DNA of 15,397 bases. It comes from an uncultured Eubacteriales bacterium. GTDB taxonomy: Bacteria; Bacillota; Clostridia; Oscillospirales; CAG-272. Of this stretch, positions 7,348 through 13,482 are shown piece by piece (position 1 is the first letter of the stretch; every line of letters starts with the position of its first letter). The translations under genes were made by a program, and so were the position numbers. The notes beneath the pieces are model-generated. The model was not told the DNA's origin, did no database searches, and saw only the letters and a list, made by a program, of their open reading frames with translations. Location: positions 1 to 15,397 of the forward strand of contig CAKRSS010000048.1 in assembly GCA_934401725.1 (NCBI GenBank). The letters run 5' to 3'.

Positions 7348-8727
7348 ATGATAAGAGAATATAAAACAATCGAAGAGGTTGCGGGTCCTCTTATGCTCAT
7401 TCGTCAGGTCGAGGGCGTAAAGTACGACGAGCTCGGCGAGATCGAGCTTCCGGGCGGCGAGATTCGCCGCTGCCGCGTGCTCGAGGTCAACGGGCGCAAC
7501 GTGCTGGTTCAGCTGTTCGACTCGGCGGCGGGCATCAACCTCGCAAACAGCAAGGTCCGCTTCACGGGACACGGCGTTCAGCTGGCAGTGTCCGAGGGCA
7601 TGATGGGACGCGTTTTCAACGGTATGGGCGAGCCCATAGACGGCGGCGCGCGCATGATTCCCGACAAATATATGGACATCAACGGCACGCCGATAAACCC
7701 CGCGGCGCGCTACTATCCGTCCGAGTTCATTCAGACGGGCATTTCCACCATCGACGGCCTTAACACGCTGGTTCGCGGTCAGAAGCTGCCCATTTTCTCG
7801 GGCTCCGGACTTCCGCACGCCAACCTCGCCGCGCAGATTGCGCGTCAGGCAAAGGTTCGCGGCGGCGAGGAGACCAAGTTCGCGGTCGTTTTCGCGGCTA
7901 TCGGTATCACGTTTGAGGAGGCCGACTTCTTTATCTCGGACTTCAAGCGCACCGGCGCTATCGACCGCACGGTCATGTTCGTCAACCTTGCGTCCGACCC
8001 CGCTATCGAGCGTATCACCACGCCCCGTATGGCGCTGACGGCCGCTGAGTATCTGGCGTTCGACTGCAATATGCACGTGCTTGTCATAATGACCGACATC
8101 ACAAACTACGCCGAGGCGCTGCGCGAGGTGTCCGCCGCGCGCAAGGAGATTCCCGGCCGCCGCGGCTACCCCGGCTACCTCTACACCGACCTTGCGACCA
8201 TGTACGAGCGCGCGGGTCGTAAAATGGGCTCGGACGGCTCGATTACCATGATCCCCATCCTGACCATGCCCGAGGACGACAAGACCCACCCCATCCCCGA
8301 CCTTACCGGCTACATCACCGAGGGGCAGATCATTCTGTCGCGCGAGATGTACCGCAAGGGCTATATGCCGCCTGTCGACGTGCTGCCCTCACTGTCCCGA
8401 CTCAAGGACAAGGGTATCGGCGCGGGCAAGACGCGCGAGGATCATGCCAACACCATGAACCAGCTGTTCTCGTCCTACGCGCGCGGCAAGGAGGCAAAGG
8501 AGCTTATGGTGGTGCTCGGCGAGGCCGCGCTGACGCCGGTCGACCGGCTGTACGCCAAGTTCGCCGACGAGTTTGAGGCGCGCTATATCAACCAGGGCTT
8601 CTACGAAAACCGCACCATCGAGCAGACGCTCGATCTCGGCTGGGAGCTGCTGCGCATCCTGCCCAAGAGCGAGATGAAGCGTATCAAGCCGGCGCTGCTT
8701 GAGAAATATTGGGACAAAAAGGACTGA
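7348..8727 (+). CDS. ntpB: V/A-type ATP synthase subunit B (non-catalytic head subunit)
   Basis: This 459-residue protein alternates with NtpA in the hexameric head. It starts MIREYKTIEEVAGPLMLI, as in family members. In place of a true P-loop it has the B-type sequence PIFSGSGLPHANLAAQIARQ without the GKT, so it does not hydrolyse ATP. Further B signatures are DITNYAEALREVSAARKEIPGR split around residue 250-270, GSITMIPILTMPEDDKTHPIPDLTGYI, and a helical C-terminus. Length agrees with the family. The ATG start is chosen on its ribosome binding site; the longer GTG form from 7327 is less likely. It lies 17 bases after the ntpA stop. Confidence 0.96.
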   Translation: MIREYKTIEEVAGPLMLIRQVEGVKYDELGEIELPGGEIRRCRVLEVNGRNVLVQLFDSAAGINLANSKVRFTGHGVQLAVSEGMMGRVFNGMGEPIDGGARMIPDKYMDINGTPINPAARYYPSEFIQTGISTIDGLNTLVRGQKLPIFSGSGLPHANLAAQIARQAKVRGGEETKFAVVFAAIGITFEEADFFISDFKRTGAIDRTVMFVNLASDPAIERITTPRMALTAAEYLAFDCNMHVLVIMTDITNYAEALREVSAARKEIPGRRGYPGYLYTDLATMYERAGRKMGSDGSITMIPILTMPEDDKTHPIPDLTGYITEGQIILSREMYRKGYMPPVDVLPSLSRLKDKGIGAGKTREDHANTMNQLFSSYARGKEAKELMVVLGEAALTPVDRLYAKFADEFEARYINQGFYENRTIEQTLDLGWELLRILPKSEMKRIKPALLEKYWDKKD

Positions 8728-8749
8728 ACTTTAGGAAAGGAGGCCTGTC

Positions 8750-9484
8750 ATGGCACAGCTCAGAGTAAATCCGACCCGGATGGAGCTCAAAAAAATACAG
8801 GCCCGGTACGATACGGCCCGTCGCGGACACAAGCTGCTCAAGGATAAGCGCGACGAGTTGATGAAAAAGTTCCTTGACGTGGTGCGCGAGGATAAGCTGC
8901 TTCGCGAGCGCGTCGAGGCAGGACTTGAGGGCGTTTACGGCAGCTTTGCGGCGGCAAGTGCCGCGAGCAGTCCGCAGACGCTGGTTGAGGCGCTCATCTG
9001 CCCCGGCCGCGAGGGACACATCGAGGTCGGCTACAGGAACGTCATGAGCGTCACGGTGCCGGAGTTCTCCACGCGCTTCACGGGCGAGGGAGCCGACTCC
9101 TGCAATTACGGGCTGGCCTTTACATCGGGGGAGCTGGACGCGTCGCTGCGTTCGCTTTCCGGGCTGCTTGAGGACCTTGTGCGCATGGCGGAGCTTGAGA
9201 AAACGGCACAGCTGCTGGCGCAGGAAATAGAAAAAACGCGTCGACGCGTCAACGCGCTTGAGTACATTATGATGCCGCAGTATCTTGAGACCATGAAGTC
9301 CATACGCATGAAGTTAGACGAGAACGAGCGCGGCAACACGACGCGTCTGATGAAGGTCAAGGACATGATGCTCGAGGCCAAGATCAAGTCGCAGCGCGCG
9401 GCCGACGAGCTCGACGAAACAGACTCGTCAGACGAGTCTGCCGAGTCTGCCGAGTCTGACAACAACGGAGGAAGCAGCGAATAA
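8750..9484 (+). CDS. ntpD: V/A-type ATP synthase subunit D (central rotor axle)
   Basis: This 244-residue protein forms the rotating coiled-coil shaft within the A3B3 head. The start MAQLRVNPTRMELKKIQARY and the block HKLLKDKRDELMKKFLDV are diagnostic. A second long helix (about 150-215) contains TRRRVNALEYIMMPQYLETMKSI. The family usually ends soon after this helix. Here residues from about 222 form an acidic Ser/Glu tail (DETDSSDESAESAESDNN, then GGSSE). The DNA of the tail contains repeated GAGTCTGCC and a perfect 9-bp hairpin with a three-base loop at 9420-9440, not followed by T residues. A very strong ribosome binding site, AAAGGAGG at 8736-8743, precedes the ATG. Confidence 0.95.
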   Translation: MAQLRVNPTRMELKKIQARYDTARRGHKLLKDKRDELMKKFLDVVREDKLLRERVEAGLEGVYGSFAAASAASSPQTLVEALICPGREGHIEVGYRNVMSVTVPEFSTRFTGEGADSCNYGLAFTSGELDASLRSLSGLLEDLVRMAELEKTAQLLAQEIEKTRRRVNALEYIMMPQYLETMKSIRMKLDENERGNTTRLMKVKDMMLEAKIKSQRAADELDETDSSDESAESAESDNNGGSSE

Positions 9485-9486
9485 AA

Positions 9487-9927
9487 ATGAAAAGGACAGT
9501 TATAGCGTTGCTGCTGTTGCTGCTGATACTCACCGCGAGCAGCTGCGGCCACATAGCGGACACCAATGGAGTGCACGACATTTCGCTCGCCGACATAACG
9601 GAGGACGAGATAGTGCACGGGATGTCGTCGGTGAGTTCGGGGCGTCTTCAGACGTCGCTGAACGGACGGACGAGCATCACGATAAAAAAATTTTCCGGCG
9701 TACAGACGCTCGAGACGTTTGACGGCAAGAGCGGCCGGACGCTGAGATGTGATATTGAGCTTCGCTCGGGGAATCTGCGCGTTGTTGTCGTGCACGACGA
9801 GGGCATCGTGGCGGAGTTCGCCGTCGGCGGCGGGGAGTGCGGATACGTTTTCCCCGACAACGGGACGTACCGGCTGAAGATCGCCGGTGAGACGGCGGAG
9901 TTTGATATTAAGTTTTCGGTGCAATGA
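9487..9927 (+). CDS. Small predicted lipoprotein at the end of the ATPase operon, function unknown
   Basis: This 146-residue protein has a Lys/Arg N-terminus, a run of leucines and isoleucines (about 5-16), and a lipobox ASSC with the lipidated cysteine at C20. It should be anchored on the outer face of the membrane. The mature part is short and strand-rich. Its last 60 residues alternate hydrophobic and polar residues with glycine turns (GNLRVVVVHDEG, GGECGYVFPDNGTYRLKI), suggesting a compact beta-sandwich; this fold is inference. I do not recognise a named family. The ATG is 2 bases after the ntpD stop, and GGAGGAA inside ntpD (9467-9473) is its likely ribosome binding site, with long spacing. 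It precedes the operon terminator, so it is probably co-transcribed with the ATPase. It is not the NtpH or NtpJ of Enterococcus. Confidence 0.75.
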   Translation: MKRTVIALLLLLLILTASSCGHIADTNGVHDISLADITEDEIVHGMSSVSSGRLQTSLNGRTSITIKKFSGVQTLETFDGKSGRTLRCDIELRSGNLRVVVVHDEGIVAEFAVGGGECGYVFPDNGTYRLKIAGETAEFDIKFSVQ

Positions 9928-9942
9928 GTTAAGATTGTTTTT

Positions 9943-9981
9943 GCGGTTTCCGCAGGGGTGGCCTGCGGGAATCGCTTTTTT
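9943..9981 (+). terminator. Intrinsic terminator of the V/A-ATPase operon
   Basis: A 14-bp stem (9943-9956 with 9962-9975) contains two G-U wobbles, a five-base loop GGTGG, and is followed directly by six T residues (9976-9981). It begins 15 bases after the lipoprotein stop codon, which places the lipoprotein gene inside the ATPase transcript. Confidence 0.88.
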
Positions 9982-9984
9982 ATT

Positions 9985-10031
9985 AAGAAGAGTTCTTTGG
10001 CCTTGGCGGGCGCGCCGGGGTGAGGCGTATT
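9985..10031 (+). repeat. Partial copy of the ~95-bp repeat unit between the terminator and the element
   Basis: AGTTCTTTGGCCTTGGC, the hallmark of the roughly 95-bp unit, appears here, followed by a GC-rich stretch and GGCGTATT. It is only the beginning of a unit and is interrupted by the GCATATGCC terminal motif at 10032. It is either a truncated tandem unit or the outer flank of the element. Confidence 0.55.
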
Positions 10032-10108
10032 GCATATGCCTGTATGCGGAAAAGTTAGTTTTAGCCTTGGCAGGCTGCCGCCGTGGCGAATTCCGACGAT
10101 ATCGAAGT

Positions 10109-10138
10109 GTACTTTTCTGTTATGCAACAGAAAAGTAC
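10109..10138 (+). other. Conserved 13-bp hairpin in element copy 1, left arm
   Basis: GTACTTTTCTGTT pairs perfectly with AACAGAAAAGTAC around the loop ATGC. A second hairpin follows at 10155-10181 (AGGGG and CGAACC paired with GGTTCG and CCCCT, loop TAC, one A-C mismatch). The opposite arm holds the equivalent hairpin at 10741-10769 with changed but still pairing bases. There is no T-run after it on either strand, so it is not a classical terminator. Confidence 0.8.
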
Positions 10139-10477
10139 TAAAAGAGTGCACCAAAGGGGACGAACCTACGGTTCGCCCCCTCTGGACTCCCCCACTCCCT
10201 TGATGGATTGGCGGTGGCGGGCGTCACCCTCATTGGCGCACGCATCCGGCGCGGCTCGGTCAGAATCGCTCTACCGCGCCTTTGTTATAGTACGGCTTTG
10301 TCCCCGCTCGGACTCGCCGGAGGGGTTCTGAAGGCGTTTTTTCTAAACTTATGGGGACGTCTTTTGGGGTCGACCAGTGCGTGCGTGCGGATGGCAGCTG
10401 ATAGTGATGAGGTTTTGGCAAAACAAGCTTGAAAAAGTTAGTTTCAGGTAGGGAAACGGCTAAAATTTAACGCTCGC

Positions 10478-10531
10478 CGAGCCCCGAAAGCTCAATTTTC
10501 CCGCCCGCCATCAACAAACTACTTTGCCAGC
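10478..10531 (+). repeat. 54-base core identical in both element copies
   Basis: The stretch from CGAGCCCCGAAAGCTC to CTACTTTGCCAGC is identical, base for base, at 10478-10531 and 15207-15260, while the sequence on both sides differs at many positions. It lies in the spacer between the inverted arms, so it would be the loop of a folded transcript. GAGC and GCTC within it can form a short 4-bp stem. Confidence 0.85.
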
Positions 10532-10768
10532 GTAAAAACGGTTTAGTGAGTCCCCAAAAATACGTACAACCGGGGACAAAGCCGTACTTTAACAAAGGCG
10601 CGGTAGAGCGATTCTGACCGAGCCGCGCCGGATGCGAGCCTCATGGAGGCGGATTCCGTCCACCCTAAGCCATCCCACGGGAGTGGGGGAGTCCAGAGGG
10701 GGCGAACCGTAGGTTAGCCCCCTTTGGGGCGATTCTTTTGGTTCTTTTCTGCTCGCGGCAGAAAAGAA

Positions 10769-11050
10769 CACTTCTTCTCGTCGGAGAATAATCCGGCGGC
10801 GGCTCGCCAAGGCTAAAGAACTTATTTTAAAAAACGCTTTTCGCCGACGTTCGGCGAGTACACTTCTCCACCGTCGGAGACCGTCCACGGCGACAGCCTG
10901 CCAAGGCCAAAGAACTCTTTTTTCAAAAAACACTTCCCGCCGAACGCCCGGCGAGTACACTTCTCCACCGTCGGAAGCCTCCACGGCGTGCGCACGCCAA
11001 GGCTAAAGAACTCTTTTTCAAAAACGCTTTCCGCTGACGTTCGGCGAGAG
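10769..11050 (-). repeat. Three tandem ~95-bp repeat units, right side of element copy 1
   Basis: Units at about 10769-10860, 10861-10957 and 10958-11050 each read, on the plus strand, CACTTCT with a CCGTCGGA-like motif, GCCAAGGC(T/C)AAAGAACT (at 10806, 10900 and 10996), an A-rich stretch, and a CGCCGAACG-type small hairpin with GGCGAG(T/A). A single unit in the opposite orientation sits in copy 2 at about 14767-14850, and a degraded one on the left of copy 1. They read naturally on the minus strand. I see no ORF with family character in them. Confidence 0.75.
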
Positions 11051-11087
11051 CCGCAAAAAACATTTTAATCAGCATACGGGCATATGC

Positions 11088-12062
11088 TCAAATACGCCCT
11101 CCTCCCCCCAAATACCGCTCGTAGTAGAACAAATACTGCTGCGCCACGCCTGCGTAGGGACCCAGCGACTCGGCGGTGAAGCCCTCGCCGAAATAGCGCG
11201 CGATTACACGCTTGATCCATACGTCAACGGGAAACGCGTCGAGCCGCCCGAAGCCGAATAACAGCGAGCAGGCCGCAACCTTCGGCCCGACGCCCTTGAT
11301 GCCCTCGAGTACGCGCGCCGCGTCGGCGGTCGGGAGCGCCGCGACGTCAATGCCGCCGCCCGACCAGACCCGCGCCGCGTCGTGTATGTACTTTGCCCGG
11401 AAGCCGGTTCGGAGCGCGAAAAGTCCGTCAACGCCCGCCTCACAGAGCGACTCAGGCGTCGGAAAGCTGTATAGCGCGCCGCTCATGCCGTTCGCGCCGT
11501 TTGCGCCGCCGCTCGCGCTGCCCGCGCCGCCTGCCCCGGCCGCCGCGCCGCCGTGCGACTCCATGCCGGGGGCGGATATACGCTCGCCGTAGCGCTCGCT
11601 CATGGCCGAGATTATCTTTTTGATGCGCGGGATGTTGTTGTTCTGCGAAATTATGAAGGAGCACACCGTCTCCCACTCGGGCTGGCGCAGTATGCGTATG
11701 CCGCTGCCGACGTGAACCGCCTCGCGCAGCGCCGGATTGTCCGAGCGCGAAAGTATGTCGGCGTCGATGGCGGCGTAGTCGACGTCAAGACCGAGATAAC
11801 GCCGCCAGAGCCCGTAAAAATCGCGCTCGGTCGAGTTGTAGATGTAAAGCGTGTCGCAGTCCTGCGCGAAGGAGACCAGCCGCCCGTGTGCCACACCTGC
11901 GTACTCCGCCGCGTGCTGACTGCCCGCCACCGGCTCAAACCGGAAGCACTGCCCGCAGTCGAACGTCTTTGAAACGTCAAATCTCTCCACTCCGTCCAGG
12001 CGCACAACGGGAATTTTGCCGAGCATTGAGGCGGAGAGACGATATGTGTCGGTTTTTACCAT
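11088..12062 (-). CDS. ogg: 8-oxoguanine DNA glycosylase (OGG1 family, HhH-GPD)
   Basis: This 324-residue base-excision-repair enzyme removes 8-oxoguanine and cleaves the DNA strand through a lysine Schiff base. The N-terminal OGG domain shows FDCGQCFRFEP. The hairpin-helix-hairpin motif LEGIKGVGPKVAACS holds the catalytic K261, and PVDVWIKRVI holds the catalytic D280. Their 19-residue spacing equals that of human OGG1 K249 and D268. Residues about 165-195 are an unusual Gly/Ala/Ser/Asn-rich insertion. The start MVKTDTYRL at 12062 is chosen because GCGAGGG lies about 8-14 bases upstream; an open frame continues to 12212 but that part overlaps both divergent promoters and is unlike the family. 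The stop codon abuts the element end at 11087. It is transcribed divergently from the DUF6062 gene. Confidence 0.93.
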   Translation of the reverse strand: MVKTDTYRLSASMLGKIPVVRLDGVERFDVSKTFDCGQCFRFEPVAGSQHAAEYAGVAHGRLVSFAQDCDTLYIYNSTERDFYGLWRRYLGLDVDYAAIDADILSRSDNPALREAVHVGSGIRILRQPEWETVCSFIISQNNNIPRIKKIISAMSERYGERISAPGMESHGGAAAGAGGAGSASGGANGANGMSGALYSFPTPESLCEAGVDGLFALRTGFRAKYIHDAARVWSGGGIDVAALPTADAARVLEGIKGVGPKVAACSLLFGFGRLDAFPVDVWIKRVIARYFGEGFTAESLGPYAGVAQQYLFYYERYLGGGGRI

Positions 12063-12092
12063 AAAAAAGCCCTCGCATATTGAAAATTGTAC

Positions 12093-12121
12093 TTGCTTTG
12101 TTGGAAGAATTTTGTTATAAT
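12093..12121 (+). promoter_or_regulatory. Promoter for the DUF6062-mnmM-carboxypeptidase operon
   Basis: TTGCTT (12093-12098), a 17-base spacer, and a consensus TATAAT (12116-12121) make a good sigma-A-type promoter. Transcription would start near 12128, leaving a leader of about 65 bases before the ATG at 12194. It lies in a short AT-rich stretch within otherwise GC-rich DNA. Confidence 0.7.
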
Positions 12122-12143
12122 AATAATGCTTCGGTCTGTGGAT

Positions 12144-12172
12144 ATTATAACGCATTTCCGACCGTATTTCAA
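12144..12172 (-). promoter_or_regulatory. Promoter for ogg
   Basis: On the minus strand TTGAAA (12172-12167), a 17-base spacer and a consensus TATAAT (12149-12144) form a good sigma-A-type promoter. Transcription would start near 12137 and run left to the ogg start at 12062. It lies downstream of the plus-strand promoter, so each transcript crosses the other promoter. Confidence 0.7.
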
Positions 12173-12193
12173 GAGCCGCGGAGGATTCAAAAA

Positions 12194-12922
12194 ATGGAAC
12201 AGATATATACAATACCCGTCAACGAGGCGTTCGAGGCCGCGGCGGCCGACCATTCGCTCGGCTGCCCGATATGCGCGCTGTACAACCGCCTCGAGGAAAA
12301 CGAGCTCGATCTGATACTCGGCGCTTCCATGATGGAACCCGACGTCAGAATCCAGACCAACAAGGAGGGCTTCTGCCGCACGCATTACGACATGATGATG
12401 GGGCGCAAAAACCGCCTCGGCATGGCGCTTACGCTCGAGAGTCACCTCGACGAGCTGCGCGGGCAGATAAAGCTCGGCACTCTGATGCCGACCGACCCGG
12501 CCGGACGAGCCGTCGGGCGCATCGGGAGCCTTGAGGACAGCTGCTACGTCTGCCGCCGTATTGACTACCACTTCCAGCGCATGACGGACACCGTCGTGCT
12601 GCTGTGGGACAGCGACGAGAGCTTCCCCGAAAAGCTGCGCGGGCAGCCCTATTTCTGTCTGCCGCACTACCGGCTGCTGCTGACGCACGCCCGGGCGCGC
12701 CTGCAAAAGAAAAAGTACGCCGCCTTCGCGCGCGAGTGCGCGGGCGTGGTCGAGCCCTACTTTGACGAGCTGCGCGGCGACGTCAGCTGGTTCTGCAAAA
12801 AATTCGACTACCGCTACGCCGACGAGCCGTGGAACAACTCCCGCGACGCCGTCGAGCGTGCCATAAAGTTCCTGCGCGCGGACCTGCATACTCCGCCCGC
12901 AGGCAGAAAGGATAAACAGTAA
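12194..12922 (+). CDS. DUF6062-like protein with duplicated Cys/His metal-binding motif
   Basis: This 242-residue protein lacks a signal peptide or membrane segment and is probably cytosolic. It contains two copies of the same pattern: C24-x2-C27 then C61-x2-H64 (CPIC, FCRTHY), and C117-x2-C120 then C155-x2-H158 (CYVC, FCLPHY). The inter-motif gaps are almost equal at 34 and 35. This suggests an internally duplicated domain with two zinc-like sites; metal binding is inference. I recognise it as similar to clostridial DUF6062 proteins, whose function is not known to me. The start is fixed by GGAGGA (12180-12185) nine bases from the ATG; a longer open frame begins at 12080 but precedes the promoter start. 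Its stop codon overlaps the mnmM ATG by one base, indicating a tight operon. Confidence 0.85.
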   Translation: MEQIYTIPVNEAFEAAAADHSLGCPICALYNRLEENELDLILGASMMEPDVRIQTNKEGFCRTHYDMMMGRKNRLGMALTLESHLDELRGQIKLGTLMPTDPAGRAVGRIGSLEDSCYVCRRIDYHFQRMTDTVVLLWDSDESFPEKLRGQPYFCLPHYRLLLTHARARLQKKKYAAFARECAGVVEPYFDELRGDVSWFCKKFDYRYADEPWNNSRDAVERAIKFLRADLHTPPAGRKDKQ

Positions 12923-13482
12923 TGCTTGATCTTCTTGAGCTGCACAAATATTTCATCTGCAAGCATCTGCGCCCCGGCGACAACGCCGTCGATTTCACCA
13001 TGGGCAACGGACACGACACCGAATTTCTCTGCCGTACCGTCGGCGAGAGCGGCCACGTCTGGGCGTTTGACATACAGAAGCAGGCGGTAGAGTCGACGGC
13101 GGCCAACCTCGCCGCGTCGGGCTGCCCGCAGGTCTATACGCTGATAAACGACTCGCATCACAACGTCAAAAAATACGTCGACGTCCCCATCAGGGCGGGC
13201 ATGTTCAACCTCGGCTACCTGCCGGGCGGCGACAAACGCATAACCACGCTGCGCACGACCACCATGCCCGCCGTCGAGGCTGCGCTCGATCTGCTCGCGC
13301 CTGACGGAATACTCTGTATCGCCGTCTATCCGGGGCACGCCGAGGGCGAGGCCGAGGGCAAAATGCTCGCCGAGTACCTTTCGACGCTCCCGCGCTGGCA
13401 GCTGTGCGCCACCCAGATTCGCATTCTCAACTCGCCGACCTCACCGTATTTTATCATCGTCGAAAGAAAGGCAGACGCATGA
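12922..13482 (+). CDS. mnmM: tRNA U34 aminomethyl-2-thiouridine methyltransferase MnmM (YtqB family)
   Basis: This 186-residue class I SAM-dependent methyltransferase resembles Bacillus subtilis YtqB/MnmM, which converts the nm5s2U intermediate to mnm5s2U at the wobble position of certain tRNAs. The SAM-binding motif I DFTMGNGHDT lies at 24-33 and D50 ends the second strand. The family-specific FNLGYLPGGDK lies at 95-105, and YPGHAEG at 136-142. Length fits. The N-terminus MLDLLELHKYFICKHLRPGD is typical. ATG shares one base with the upstream stop, and the gene overlaps the next by four bases (ATGA). Older annotation would call it an rRNA methylase; the MnmM call rests on the motif pair GNGHDT and FNLGYLPGGDK. 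Confidence 0.9.
   Translation: MLDLLELHKYFICKHLRPGDNAVDFTMGNGHDTEFLCRTVGESGHVWAFDIQKQAVESTAANLAASGCPQVYTLINDSHHNVKKYVDVPIRAGMFNLGYLPGGDKRITTLRTTTMPAVEAALDLLAPDGILCIAVYPGHAEGEAEGKMLAEYLSTLPRWQLCATQIRILNSPTSPYFIIVERKADA

Larger units (their letters stand above)
10032..11087 (+). repeat. Long imperfect inverted-repeat element, copy 1 (non-coding)
   Basis: A structured repeat of about 1.06 kb fills the gap between two convergent genes. Terminal motifs GCATATGCCTGTATGCGG (10032-10049) and its near inverse at 11070-11087 mark its ends. Inner arms 10109-10306 and 10571-10769 are inverted repeats. Within them 10241-10306 and 10571-10636 are complementary with one mismatch in 66. A 264-base spacer between the arms holds a core that is also present in copy 2. 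The right side carries three tandem units of about 95 bp; the left side carries about one. Short open frames in the element are not shared between copies: the frame open in copy 2 is stopped in copy 1. No transposase is present. It could be a non-autonomous mobile element, a structured RNA, or a bidirectional transcription barrier; the sequence does not decide. Confidence 0.8.

Noticed and set aside
5534..7369. 611-codon minus-strand open frame opposite ntpA
   Set aside because: It is an antisense shadow of ntpA (the plus-strand motifs are unambiguous), with no ribosome binding site or family character.
10109..10138. The 13-bp hairpin as an intrinsic terminator
   Set aside because: No run of T residues follows on either strand; the true terminator is at 9943-9981.
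9985..11087. CRISPR array or retron
   Set aside because: The repeats are about 95 bp and nearly contiguous without spacers of constant size, and no cas gene or reverse transcriptase is present.
12062..12212. Longer N-terminus for OGG from 12212
   Set aside because: That extension covers both divergent promoters, is unlike OGG proteins, and the ATG at 12062 has its own ribosome binding site.
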